Source: Candidatus Palauibacter poriticola (GTDB taxonomy: Bacteria; Gemmatimonadota; Gemmatimonadetes; Palauibacterales; Palauibacteraceae). Taken from it: a stretch of 64,000 nucleotides of DNA. Shown piece after piece: positions 34,585 to 42,450 of the stretch. The position numbers were made by a program, and so were the translations under genes. Under the pieces are notes generated by a model. It was not told where the DNA came from and searched no databases. It saw nothing but the letters and a program-made list of their open reading frames with translations. The stretch is from the NCBI GenBank assembly GCA_012270965.1, contig JAAXHJ010000023.1, positions 79,462 to 143,461 on the forward strand. The letters are read 5' to 3'. Every line of letters begins with the position of its first letter. Within the stretch, counting starts at the first letter, position 1.

Positions 34585-36887
34585 CCGCCGCCGGCGCGAC
34601 CACGAACGCCGGCGGCGCGGGCATCCGGACGCGGGGCCGGCGCACGGCGGCGGCGGCGCTGCTCGCCGTGGCGCTGCCCGCCGTGGCGCTGTCCGCCGGC
34701 TGCGGAGAACCGGCTGCCGCCCCCCCCGGTCCCACGGCCGGAACGCTCGAGATGGCGGCCCGCCTGCTCGCGCTGGCCGATTCGGCGGACCCGTTGCTCG
34801 ATGAGCAACTCAACACGGCCCGCCTCCGCTACCTCACGAACCTACCGCCGTCTCCGGACGGTGCCGAGATGCTCGTCCGCGCCGCGAACGCCGCCCGGGA
34901 ACTCCTGAACGCTGGGCACACCCAGCCCGCGCTCGAACAGCTCATCTTCGTCGACCAGACGCTGGACGGGATACCGGCCGAGCCTTTCCCCGGCTTCCGC
35001 CGTTCCATCGAAGAACTCATCGGGATCGCCTTCCTGCGCCTTGGCGCCGAACTCGTATGCCCCGCCGGGGGGCCTGCCGCGGGAACCATCGAGCCGGCCT
35101 TGGAGCGCTCGCCGTGCTGGCCCGCCGTGCCCTCGACCGCCCCCGGTCCGGTCTCCGATTCGGCGCGCGCGGCGCTCAACGCGGCGATCGGGTGGCACCG
35201 GTCGCTCCTGAGGCTGCGCCCCGATGACCTGCGGGCGCGCTGGGTCTTGAACCTCGCTGCGATGACCGCCGGCGCGTGGCCCGACAGCGTCCCGCCCGAG
35301 TACAGGATCGGGGGGACGGCAGTGGGCGGCGCCGGAGAGTTCCCCCGTTTCGAGGACGTAGCCGCGCGGGTGGGTCTGGACGCCGTCTCCCTCTCCGGCG
35401 GCGCCATCGTCGATGACCTCAACGGCGACGGCCTGCCCGACGTGATGACGTCCTCCCGCGGCCTGCTGCACCAACTCCGCTACTTCGAGAGCGACGGCGC
35501 GGGCGGCTTCATCGATCGGACGGACGAGGCGGGGCTGCAGGGCCTGTTGGGCGGGCTCAACCTCGTCCACGCCGACTACGACAACGACGGCGACGCGGAC
35601 ATCTTCGTCCTCCGCGGCGGCTGGCTCGTCCAGCCGCTCCCCAACTCCCTCCTGCGCAACGATGGCGGCGCCTTCTCCGACGTGACTCGGGAGGCCGGAC
35701 TCTATTCCGAGCACCCGACCCAGACCGGCGCTTGGGCCGACTTCAACGGCGACGGCCGGCTCGATCTCTTCATCGGTAACGAGTCCAGGGACAGCCTGGC
35801 GCACCGCAGCGAACTCTACCGGAACCGGGGCGACGGCACCTTCGAGGAGGTGGCCGCCGAGGTCGGAATCGAGGTCTCCGACTTCGTGAAGGGCGTCGCG
35901 TGGGGGGACTACGACAACGATGGCCGCCCCGACCTGTACCTGTCGATCCTCCACGCCTCCAACCGCCTGTACCGGAATCTGGGTCCGGCCGGCGATGGAG
36001 GCTGGGCCTTCGAGGATGTGACCGCGCGGGCCGGCGTCGGGGAGCCGCTGGCCAGCTTCCCGACCTGGTTCTGGGATTTCGACAATGACGGTTGGCTCGA
36101 CATCTACGTCGCGGGCTACGCCGCGCAGACGGCCGACCTCGTACGCGAGATGACCGGCGAACCGCACTCCGCCGAACTCCCCCGCCTCTACCGGAACCTA
36201 GGGGACGGCACCTTCGCCGACGTCACCGCCGGGCGGGGTCTCGACCGGATCATGTACGCGATGGGATCGAACTACGGAGATCTCGACGGCGATGGTTGGC
36301 TCGACTTCCTCGTCGGGACGGGCGATCCCGATCTCCGCCAGTTGATGCCGAACCGGATGTTCCGCAACCTCGGCGGCCACTTCGTCGAGATCACCGGCGC
36401 GGGCGGGTTCGGGAGCCTGCACAAGGGACACGGCGTCTCCTTCGTGGACATCGACAACGACGGCGACACCGACCTCCACGTGCAACTCGGAGGGGCCAAC
36501 GAGGGGGATCTTTCACCGAACGCTCTGTACGAGAACCCGGGGCTCGGCCACCGCTGGCTCGCCCTCGCTTTGGTCGGCGAGCAGGCCAACCGGCCCGGCA
36601 TCGGTGCCCGCATCACCGTGACCGTCGAGGGGCCGGAGGGGATGAGACGGATCCACCGGCGGGCCGGCACGGGGGGGAGCTTCGGCGCCAACCCGCTCCG
36701 CCAGGAGATCGGCCTCGGCCGGGCGACTCGCATCGAATCCGTGGAGATTCGCTGGCCGGGTTCGGGCACCGTGGACAGGCTCACCGGTCTCGTCCTGGAC
36801 CGTGCCTACCGCATCATCGAGGGCACCGGCGCCGCCGAACTGCTGAATCGCCCCCAGATCCGCCTCGGACGCCGCAACCTACGCTAG
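34581..36887 (+). CDS. FG-GAP/ASPIC-UnbV (CRTAC1-like) lipoprotein
   Basis: 768 residues from ATG 34581, with a GGGGAAGG site and an ATGA overlap with the previous gene. The signal peptide ends ALSAGC (Cys44). Residues about 60-240 form a helical, TPR-like region. Seven FG-GAP repeats follow (DLNGDGLPDV, DYDNDGDADI, DFNGDGRLDL, DYDNDGRPDL, DFDNDGWLDI, DLDGDGWLDF, DIDNDGDTDL), and then a C-terminal ASPIC/UnbV domain (GIGARITVTVEG, GTGGSFGANPLRQEIGLG). The paired genes probably arose by duplication and diverged. Function is unknown; exported adhesin-like or polymer-binding roles are usual guesses. Confidence 0.85.
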   Translation: MTAAGATTNAGGAGIRTRGRRTAAAALLAVALPAVALSAGCGEPAAAPPGPTAGTLEMAARLLALADSADPLLDEQLNTARLRYLTNLPPSPDGAEMLVRAANAARELLNAGHTQPALEQLIFVDQTLDGIPAEPFPGFRRSIEELIGIAFLRLGAELVCPAGGPAAGTIEPALERSPCWPAVPSTAPGPVSDSARAALNAAIGWHRSLLRLRPDDLRARWVLNLAAMTAGAWPDSVPPEYRIGGTAVGGAGEFPRFEDVAARVGLDAVSLSGGAIVDDLNGDGLPDVMTSSRGLLHQLRYFESDGAGGFIDRTDEAGLQGLLGGLNLVHADYDNDGDADIFVLRGGWLVQPLPNSLLRNDGGAFSDVTREAGLYSEHPTQTGAWADFNGDGRLDLFIGNESRDSLAHRSELYRNRGDGTFEEVAAEVGIEVSDFVKGVAWGDYDNDGRPDLYLSILHASNRLYRNLGPAGDGGWAFEDVTARAGVGEPLASFPTWFWDFDNDGWLDIYVAGYAAQTADLVREMTGEPHSAELPRLYRNLGDGTFADVTAGRGLDRIMYAMGSNYGDLDGDGWLDFLVGTGDPDLRQLMPNRMFRNLGGHFVEITGAGGFGSLHKGHGVSFVDIDNDGDTDLHVQLGGANEGDLSPNALYENPGLGHRWLALALVGEQANRPGIGARITVTVEGPEGMRRIHRRAGTGGSFGANPLRQEIGLGRATRIESVEIRWPGSGTVDRLTGLVLDRAYRIIEGTGAAELLNRPQIRLGRRNLR

Positions 36888-36917
36888 GACCGTAACGGCT
36901 AGGGCCGCAACCAAACG

Positions 36918-37610
36918 CTAGGGTTGATCCACTCCCTTGAGGATTAGGAGCGTGTCGATCGCCGAGGAGAAGGTGCCGAAGTCGGCGGCGCCCCGAAGGG
37001 CCACGCTGTCGCCCAAGATGAAATAGGGCGTACTCGAGATCCCGGCCGCAGTGACGCTGGTGTAGTCGCGGAGCACGAGCGGGGCCAGCGTGCTGTTGCG
37101 GAGGCAGGAGCCGAACGACTCGGGGTCGATGTCGATCTCCTCCGCGTACCCGACGAAGAGCGCATAGGGGTCGGCCGCGCCGCTCCATTCGTCCTGGCGC
37201 TCGAACAGGATGTCGTGCATGGGCCAGAACTTGCCCACGGCCCCCGCGCAGTAGGCCGCCTCCGTCGACACGAAGGCCTGCGGGTGTCCGGGGTTTGCGT
37301 AGGCGATCCACAGATAGCTGACCTTGCCCTCCGAGATGTAGGCGCTGTCGATCTTCGTCAGCGTCTGCTCGTGGAACTGCCGGCAGTAGGGGCACTGGAA
37401 GTCGGAGATCTCCACCACGCGCACGGGAGCCCCCTCCTCCCCCTTGATTCGGCTGCGGTCCGCGCGCTCGCGAGCCACTTGGGCATCGGGCGGCACGATG
37501 GAGCGTTCCTGCGTGCTCCCGGCCTCCGCCGCGCAGCCCGCCGCGAGAACGACGCCGGTGAGCAGGCCGGCAACGGGTACGAAGGGTCCGAAACGGAATC
37601 TGGCGTTCAA
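36918..37610 (-). CDS. DsbA-family thioredoxin-like lipoprotein
   Basis: 230 residues. The lipobox LAAGC (Cys26) places it in the envelope. The thioredoxin fold starts at APVRVVEISDFQCPYCRQFH, with the redox pair CPYC at 73-76, and has the cis-Pro loop ISSTPYFILG near 200. Two more Cys (AAYCAG and FGSCLR) flank the inserted helical domain. It should form, isomerise or reduce disulphides in exported proteins; the neighbouring secreted proteins with paired Cys are possible clients. ATG 37610 overlaps the decarboxylase stop by 4 nt. The gene converges on the CRTAC1-like gene, 30 bp away. Confidence 0.88.
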   Translation of the reverse strand: MNARFRFGPFVPVAGLLTGVVLAAGCAAEAGSTQERSIVPPDAQVARERADRSRIKGEEGAPVRVVEISDFQCPYCRQFHEQTLTKIDSAYISEGKVSYLWIAYANPGHPQAFVSTEAAYCAGAVGKFWPMHDILFERQDEWSGAADPYALFVGYAEEIDIDPESFGSCLRNSTLAPLVLRDYTSVTAAGISSTPYFILGDSVALRGAADFGTFSSAIDTLLILKGVDQP

Positions 37611-39085
37611 CCCGGTTCTCCCGGCGAAAGGTCGGCGGCGGCCCGATGGAGCGCCTCGAGCGCCTCGTCGAGGTGGCGCTCCTCCGTATGAACGCTCCCG
37701 ACGGACAACCGTACAGTATAACGTCCGTCGAGTTCGGTGTGCGAGAGAAACGAGCGACCAGCCGCGTTAACCCGGGCGAGAATCTTGCGGTTCCACCGCT
37801 CCTCGCCCGCCGGATCGCCCTCCCGTGCGGCGCGGAAACAGACGGTGCTGAAGGAGACCGGCGCCGCCAGTTCGAACACGCCGCCCTCGACGAGCCGGGC
37901 CGCGGCCGCTTCGGCCATCGCGATGTGACGGCGCATGGTCGCGGCCAGCCCGTCCGTCCCCGCGCACCGGAACAGCACCCACAGCTTGAGCCCGCGGAAG
38001 CGGCGGCCGAGTGCGAGGCCGATGTCCATGAGGTTCGTCTCGTCGTTACCGGATTCCAAGTAGATCGGCGTCAGCGCGAGCGACGCCCGGAAGGGGGCCG
38101 CGTCGCGATACAGCAGCACCGAACAGTCGAGCGACGTCCCGAGCCACTTGTGGGGATTGAGGACGATGGAGTCCGCCGCCTCCCAGCCGCGGAAGAGGGG
38201 CCGCTGCTCGGAGACCATGGCTGCCGGCCCCGCGTAGGCGGCATCCACGTGGAGCCAGACGCCGGTCCGTTTCGCGATGGCGGCGAGGGCGGGGACCGGG
38301 TCGATGCTCGCCGTGGAAGTCGTGCCGATCGTCGCGCACACCATGGCCGGCCGAATCCCCCTCTCGAGGTCGTCGGCGATGGCGGCCTCGAGCGCCTCCG
38401 GGCGCATCCGGAAGGCGGCGTCCGTCTCGATGCGCCGCACCGACCGTCGCCCCAATCCGGCCGCGATGGCCGATTTTTCCACCGAGGAGTGGGACTGCTC
38501 GGAAGTGTAGACTGCGAGAGCGGGCCCCCCGGGGAGCCCGTCGTCCCGCACCGCGACGCCCGCGCGCTCCCTGGCCGCGAGGAGGGCCGTGAAGGTGGAG
38601 GTCGACGCCGTGTCGAAGATTAGCCCCGAGAAGGTGTCCGGGAGGCCGACGGCCTGCCGCAGCCAGTCGACCGCGGTGCGCTCGACTTCGGTCGCGGCGG
38701 GCGAGGTTCGCCACAACATTGCGTTCACGCCGACGGCGGCAACCAGGAGTTCCGCCACGATGCTCGGTGCCCGCGTGGAACTTGAGAAATAGGCGAGGAA
38801 GCCCGGATGATTCCAGTGCGTGAGACCGGAGACGATGTGCTCGTCGAAGTCGGCCAGCACGCGCTCGAAGGGTTCCGGGGTGCGCGGCGGCGCCTCCGCG
38901 AGCGCGCGTCGCACGTCGCCCGGCGCGAGATCGGGGAAGACCGGCCGCTGCTCGACGCGCGCTCGGTAGTCGATGGTCCATTCCGCCGCGCGCCCGAGTG
39001 CCGCGCCGAGGGTCTCCCCGCTCCAGTCCCCGGCGGTCGCGGCCGCCGGGGACTCGCGGTTCGGTCGATCGATGTGGTCCGGCAT
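37607..39085 (-). CDS. Group II PLP-dependent (aromatic) amino acid decarboxylase
   Basis: 492 residues. The fold-type I motifs are complete: SGLTHWNHPGFLAYF near the N-terminus, WLHVDAAYAGPAAM with the PLP-binding Asp, and the Schiff-base Lys in IVLNPHKWLGTSLDCS (about residue 310). This is the layout of aromatic-L-amino-acid and tyrosine decarboxylases, which yield amines such as tryptamine. Substrate choice cannot be read directly. ATG 39085 has an excellent CAGGAG site 5 nt upstream. It is cotranscribed with the DsbA-like lipoprotein. Its start codon overlaps that of the divergent helicase gene within CATG. Confidence 0.92.
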   Translation of the reverse strand: MPDHIDRPNRESPAAATAGDWSGETLGAALGRAAEWTIDYRARVEQRPVFPDLAPGDVRRALAEAPPRTPEPFERVLADFDEHIVSGLTHWNHPGFLAYFSSSTRAPSIVAELLVAAVGVNAMLWRTSPAATEVERTAVDWLRQAVGLPDTFSGLIFDTASTSTFTALLAARERAGVAVRDDGLPGGPALAVYTSEQSHSSVEKSAIAAGLGRRSVRRIETDAAFRMRPEALEAAIADDLERGIRPAMVCATIGTTSTASIDPVPALAAIAKRTGVWLHVDAAYAGPAAMVSEQRPLFRGWEAADSIVLNPHKWLGTSLDCSVLLYRDAAPFRASLALTPIYLESGNDETNLMDIGLALGRRFRGLKLWVLFRCAGTDGLAATMRRHIAMAEAAAARLVEGGVFELAAPVSFSTVCFRAAREGDPAGEERWNRKILARVNAAGRSFLSHTELDGRYTVRLSVGSVHTEERHLDEALEALHRAAADLSPGEPG

Positions 39086-41147
39086 GCAAACTCCTGACTC
39101 CTTGGAGTCACTGTGGCCTCTGTTGGCCGATCTCCGCGTCGCGATCGAGGACGAAATCGAGGCGATCGCGGCCGACCTCTCCCGTCGCCGTCTGGACCGG
39201 CCGATTGCCGTGCTCTCCGGACGCCTGCGGGGAGAGGCGGGGATCGGCTATCGCTACGCCTTCCAGATCGCGGGGGAAACATACGACATTCGTGCGGACG
39301 ACCGCGTACGCATCCACGCGGGCGGGCGGGACGCGCTCGGGGTCGTTCACCGCTTCGACCGCACGCTTGGGCTCCTACAGGCCGTGAGCCCGGAGTGGCT
39401 CGGCGAACGCCTCGATGGCTCCGAACTCGAGTTCGACCCCACGTGGCTCCTGCGCGAACTCTCCGCGCGGCTGGCCGAGGTCGGGCAGGATCCGGCGGAC
39501 TTCTTCCCGGGCACGGTGCTCGAAGCGTTCGGCCGGCTGCCGCCGCGCCTCGGCCGGGGGACTCTCCGGCTCGACTCATCCGCCGACCTGAACGAGCCGC
39601 AGCGCGACGCCCTGGAACGGGTGTTGGGAAGCAGCGTCCAACTCGTCTGGGGTCCGCCCGGCACCGGCAAGTCCCGCCTCGTGGCGCGCGCGGCGCTGGA
39701 ACTTGCGCTCCGCGGGCGGGTGCTCGTCGCGGCGACGACCAACGGAGCCGTGGACGAGATCGCGCGCCGTCTCGCCTCCATCGCCGAGCCGGCCGCGCTC
39801 GACCGCGACCGGATCATCCGCGTGGGGTTCGACTTGGGTGCCGCGCCCGATTCGCGCATCGACTTGGGCGCGGCGCTAGCGCGGCGGATCGAGGGCGGTG
39901 CCGGCGGCGTGGACCGCACCCTCGCGGACCTAGAGGTCCAGCTGCGGGCTCGCCCGCCGGCCGGAAGGCGCGAGGGTGCCCCGGCCCCGAATCCCTACGC
40001 CCGGGCTGGACGCCTGCGCTCGCTCGCCCGTTCACGCAACGATGCGGAGGCCGCGCGCCAGGTGGGCCGCGTCATGCTCGAGATCGCGCGCCAGGCGGAA
40101 CTCGTACTGAAAGAGGCGGATATCGTCCTCACCACCTTCGCCCGACTCGCGATTCGGGAGGAACTCCGCGCGCTGAGATTCGAGTCCCTGCTGATCGACG
40201 AGGCGAGCACGGCGCCGCTCCCCCAGGTGGCGCTCGCCGCCTCGAGGGTCGCGGGCCCCGCGATCGCCGTGGGCGATTTCCAGCAGCTTCCCCCGGTCGT
40301 GTCGAGCAAGACCCCGGCGGCCGCGCGCTGGCTGCGCACGGACCTGTTCAGGGAAGCCGGCGTGGTGGACGGGGCGCGGGTCGTGGGCGGGGTGGACCCC
40401 GTGGGCGGGGTGCCGGCCGTGGGCGCGGCGGAGGCCGTGAGCGCAGCCCGGGCCATGGACGGAGTGGGGGCCGGAAGCGCGCTGCCTTCTCCGAATGACG
40501 GGCTATGCGCCATGCTCGATCTCCAATACCGGATGGCACCCGACATTCGCGAGCTGGTGAGCGAGTTCTTCTACGGCGGACGGCTCCGGGACGCGCCCGA
40601 GATCGCAGAGCGCGTGACGCAGCGGGCCGCCCTCTCGGTGCTCGACACGAGCGGTCTCGATCCGCGGGTCGAACGCGTGGACGGATCGCGGCGGAACCGC
40701 GCCCACGCCCACGCCGTGGCGGACTTCCTCGGCGGCGCGGCACAGGATGGGCTCGACGACATCGCGGTGGTCTCGCCCTACCGCGCCCAGACTCGGCACC
40801 TGAGCGATCTCATCCGGCGTCGACTCGGTCGCGCTGCGCCCGCCGGTCTCGACGTGAGCACGATCCATCGCTTCCAGGGGCGCGAGAAGCGCCTCGTCGT
40901 CATCGACACCGTGGATGCGCCTCCCGGCCGCAGTTGGTTCCTCGATGAGCGGCGGAACCGAGATCTCCCCCGGCTGCTCAACGTCGCCCTCTCCCGGGCG
41001 CGCGAGCAGCTCGTCATCGTCGCCACCGTCGCCGGCCTGCGGCGGACACTGCCTCGCGGAGCCCTCCTCAACCGTCTCCTCGCCCACGTGGAGCGGTCCG
41101 GCTCGCGCATCGACGCCGCCCCCGCGGATCTCTGGCGCGGCCGCTGA
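39084..41147 (+). CDS. Superfamily 1 helicase/ATPase, Upf1/Dna2-like
   Basis: 687 residues. An N-terminal beta domain (about 30-120) precedes LNEPQRDALERVLGSSVQLV and Walker A GPPGTGKS (about 188-195). Walker B is LIDEASTA, motif III is VGDFQQLPP, motif IV LDLQYRMAP, motif V STIHRFQGREKRLVVID and motif VI LNVALSRAREQLVIVA, the AAA_11/AAA_12 arrangement. It should unwind or translocate on nucleic acid; DNA or RNA preference is unknown. A six-unit 18-nt repeat (40365-40472) lengthens the loop before motif IV. ATG 39084 has no clear ribosome site; TTG 39102 is the alternative. Confidence 0.9.
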   Translation: MQTPDSLESLWPLLADLRVAIEDEIEAIAADLSRRRLDRPIAVLSGRLRGEAGIGYRYAFQIAGETYDIRADDRVRIHAGGRDALGVVHRFDRTLGLLQAVSPEWLGERLDGSELEFDPTWLLRELSARLAEVGQDPADFFPGTVLEAFGRLPPRLGRGTLRLDSSADLNEPQRDALERVLGSSVQLVWGPPGTGKSRLVARAALELALRGRVLVAATTNGAVDEIARRLASIAEPAALDRDRIIRVGFDLGAAPDSRIDLGAALARRIEGGAGGVDRTLADLEVQLRARPPAGRREGAPAPNPYARAGRLRSLARSRNDAEAARQVGRVMLEIARQAELVLKEADIVLTTFARLAIREELRALRFESLLIDEASTAPLPQVALAASRVAGPAIAVGDFQQLPPVVSSKTPAAARWLRTDLFREAGVVDGARVVGGVDPVGGVPAVGAAEAVSAARAMDGVGAGSALPSPNDGLCAMLDLQYRMAPDIRELVSEFFYGGRLRDAPEIAERVTQRAALSVLDTSGLDPRVERVDGSRRNRAHAHAVADFLGGAAQDGLDDIAVVSPYRAQTRHLSDLIRRRLGRAAPAGLDVSTIHRFQGREKRLVVIDTVDAPPGRSWFLDERRNRDLPRLLNVALSRAREQLVIVATVAGLRRTLPRGALLNRLLAHVERSGSRIDAAPADLWRGR
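40365..40472. repeat. Six 18-nt in-frame repeats inside the helicase gene
   Basis: Six units of the form GTGG(A/G)CGGGG(C/T)GxxxxCC encode hexapeptides such as VGGVDP and VGGVPA. The first four are close to one another; the last two have drifted. They insert 36 residues between motifs III and IV, a loop at the surface in related helicases. Confidence 0.85.
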
Positions 41148-41192
41148 CCCCGGGCCGCTCACCGGAGTGCCGCAGAAAATCCGTTTTTCTCT

Positions 41193-41264
41193 CGCGAATC
41201 CCTACGGAAAATGGCCATCCCATCAACGAATTTTTGAAAAAAACACGATTCGCGACCATTCGCG
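41193..41264. promoter_or_regulatory. ATTCGCG operator-like heptamers upstream of the RNA promoter
   Basis: ATTCGCG occurs at 41248-41254 and 41258-41264, one helical turn apart and ending 1 bp before the -35 box, and once inverted as CGCGAAT at 41193-41199. The surrounding DNA (41165-41290) is AT-rich for this genome. An activator or repressor binding here would control the RNA downstream. Confidence 0.4.
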
Positions 41265-41265
41265 G

Positions 41266-41294
41266 TTGACGGCCGAAAAAAATCATTTTAGAAT
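41266..41294 (+). promoter_or_regulatory. Sigma-70-type promoter of the structured RNA
   Basis: -35 TTGACG (41266-41271), a 17-bp spacer and -10 TAGAAT (41289-41294), so 5 of 6 bases match consensus in each box. Transcription should start near 41301. No protein-coding frame follows until dtd about 700 bp downstream. Confidence 0.7.
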
Positions 41295-41300
41295 CAGGGC

Positions 41301-41594
41301 GTGCTAAGGGAGGCGGCACCGACCGACCGGAGGTCGAGGCCGATGACCGCACCGCGAGTTGCCCGACGCGAGATCGCGAAACCGGGGCGCAAGTCCCGGG
41401 CCTGAGGGAGCGGAGTTCCGGCAACGGAACGAGGCGACCGAGGGAAGAGGGATCGAGCACAGCTGGTCGGGCGGACGGTACCAAGGCTCGCGAGGTTCTG
41501 GAAGACCGCGCAAGCTACCAGGGCCGGGCGGTAGTTGGCCGTAAACAAGCCTCTTGGCTCAGCCCCTGACACCTTCGGGTGGACAGGGGCTGAG
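41301..41594 (+). ncRNA. Candidate structured non-coding RNA, about 290 nt, family unknown
   Basis: It runs from the predicted start to a strong hairpin, with no coding frame. Two hairpins are capped by GNRA (GCAA) tetraloops: 41382-41399 (7 bp, CCGGGGC/GTCCCGG) and 41415-41430 (6 bp, GTTCCG/CGGAAC). The 3' hairpin has 11 bp, then 4 bp closed by UUCG. Paired GNRA loops are typical of large folded RNAs and ribozymes. I find no RNase P P4 elements, tmRNA tag or acceptor end, SRP Alu/apical sequence or 6S bubble. No IscB, TnpB or reverse transcriptase is near, so a transposon-linked RNA is not supported. It could be a new regulatory RNA or a divergent known one. Confidence 0.55.
41558..41594 (+). 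terminator. UUCG-capped hairpin ending the candidate RNA
   Basis: CTCAGCCCCTG (41558-41568) pairs perfectly with CAGGGGCTGAG (41584-41594). Inside, CACC/GGTG is closed by TTCG, with a small asymmetric bulge. The following DNA is only moderately T-rich, so it may be a 3' stabilising element rather than a classical intrinsic terminator. Confidence 0.6.
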
Positions 41595-41667
41595 TGCATC
41601 TATCCATGTTCCTCGCTATGCCCGGACTCCCCCGGTTTGTGTGCCCGGGTCGCGGGGATCGCGCAGG

Positions 41668-41739
41668 CGTGTTGGCCGGGCCCCGGGTGTTGGGCCGGGC
41701 CCCCGCGTGTCGGCCGAGCCCCGTCTGTCGGCGGGCCCC
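41668..41739. repeat. Four degenerate 17-19-nt tandem units, intergenic
   Basis: Units of 17, 19, 19 and 17 nt share the pattern GTGT(T/C)GGCCGGGCCCC; the third has CGAGCCCC and the last reads GTCTGTCGGCGGGCCCC. They are palindromic in part (GGGCCC). They follow the RNA hairpin by about 70 bp, and the DNA between shows nothing else. Confidence 0.65.
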
Positions 41740-41845
41740 GTAATGATGATCGACGAGCGTCCCCATGTTGAATTCCTTCACACGCTCCTTCGGATCGGAC
41801 TTCCGGTTGGCGCATGATGCGTCAATTTTTTCCAAAAAAATGATG

Positions 41846-41983
41846 TCCACAAGTTGTGGATATTCTGTCCAAATAACGTGGATTTCGGAGTTGGCCGGCA
41901 ACTCGGCCGGAGGCGGAGTCGCCTGGGACCGAGTGCTGTCGCATCTTCCTGGCCGTTGGCGGCTTTCCACGTTATGTGGAAAA
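41846..41983. promoter_or_regulatory. DnaA-box-like palindromes upstream of dtd; operator or origin element
   Basis: TCCACAAGTTGTGGA (41846-41860) is a perfect palindrome; its right half read on the minus strand matches TTATCCACA at 8 of 9 positions. TGTGGAAAA (41975-41983) is an exact TTWTNCACA box on the minus strand and lies in the hairpin TTTCCAC/GTGGAAA (41964-41982). CCAnATAACGTGGA occurs at 41869-41882 and inverted at 41966-41979. An AT tract (41823-41840) precedes them. This could bind DnaA or a local repressor of the dtd operon. Confidence 0.4.
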
Positions 41984-42009
41984 CCGGTTTGCCGAACATC
42001 AACCGGGCG

Positions 42010-42450
42010 GTGCGATTGCGAGTCGTGATTCAGCGAGTCAGCCGGGCGCGCGTCCGGGTCGGAGGCGAGGTCGTGGGCACGATCGGCCGCGGGCTCGTCG
42101 TGCTGGTGGGTTTCGCGCCGGACGACTCCGAGGCGGCGATGGTTTGGATGGCGAGTAGGCTCTGGGACCTGCGTCTGTTCGCGGACGAGGAGGGCCGCAT
42201 GAACCGCTCGGCACGGGAGGTCGGGGCGGCGCTCATGGTCGTGTCTCAATTCACCCTGTACGGGGATGCGTCGCGTGGACGGCGCCCCTCCTTCACGCGG
42301 GCGGCGCGGTCCGACGCGGCTCGGGCGCTTTACGACCGCTTCGTCGAGCTGTGCCGGCAGGGGGGTGAGGTCGCGGAGGGAGAGTTCGGGGCGATGATGG
42401 GGGTGGAACTGGTCAACGACGGTCCCGTCACCCTGCAACTGGAGCGGTGA
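42010..42450 (+). CDS. dtd: D-aminoacyl-tRNA deacylase
   Basis: 146 residues from GTG 42010; TTG 42016 would give the textbook start MRVVIQRVS. The enzyme removes D-amino acids (and Gly mischarged on tRNA-Ala) from tRNAs. Signatures are complete: VVIQRVSRARVRV, the substrate-binding VSQFTLYGD with RGRRPSF after it, and the Gly-cis-Pro region MGVELVNDGPVTLQLE at the end. It starts about 27 bp after the DnaA-box-like palindromes, and its stop overlaps the next start as GTGA, so it heads a four-gene run. Confidence 0.93.
   Translation: MRLRVVIQRVSRARVRVGGEVVGTIGRGLVVLVGFAPDDSEAAMVWMASRLWDLRLFADEEGRMNRSAREVGAALMVVSQFTLYGDASRGRRPSFTRAARSDAARALYDRFVELCRQGGEVAEGEFGAMMGVELVNDGPVTLQLER

Noticed and set aside
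36888-36917. Terminator between the convergent CRTAC1 and DsbA genes
   Set aside because: Only CTAGG-type short repeats; no stem followed by T residues.
41301-41594. RNase P RNA, tmRNA, SRP RNA or 6S RNA
   Set aside because: None of their invariant sequences was found (no GAGGAAAGTC, no tRNA-like ends, no GGAAGG SRP loop, no long bubble helix).
41301-41594. IscB/TnpB-associated guide RNA or group II intron
   Set aside because: No nuclease or reverse transcriptase gene in the window; domain V sequence absent.
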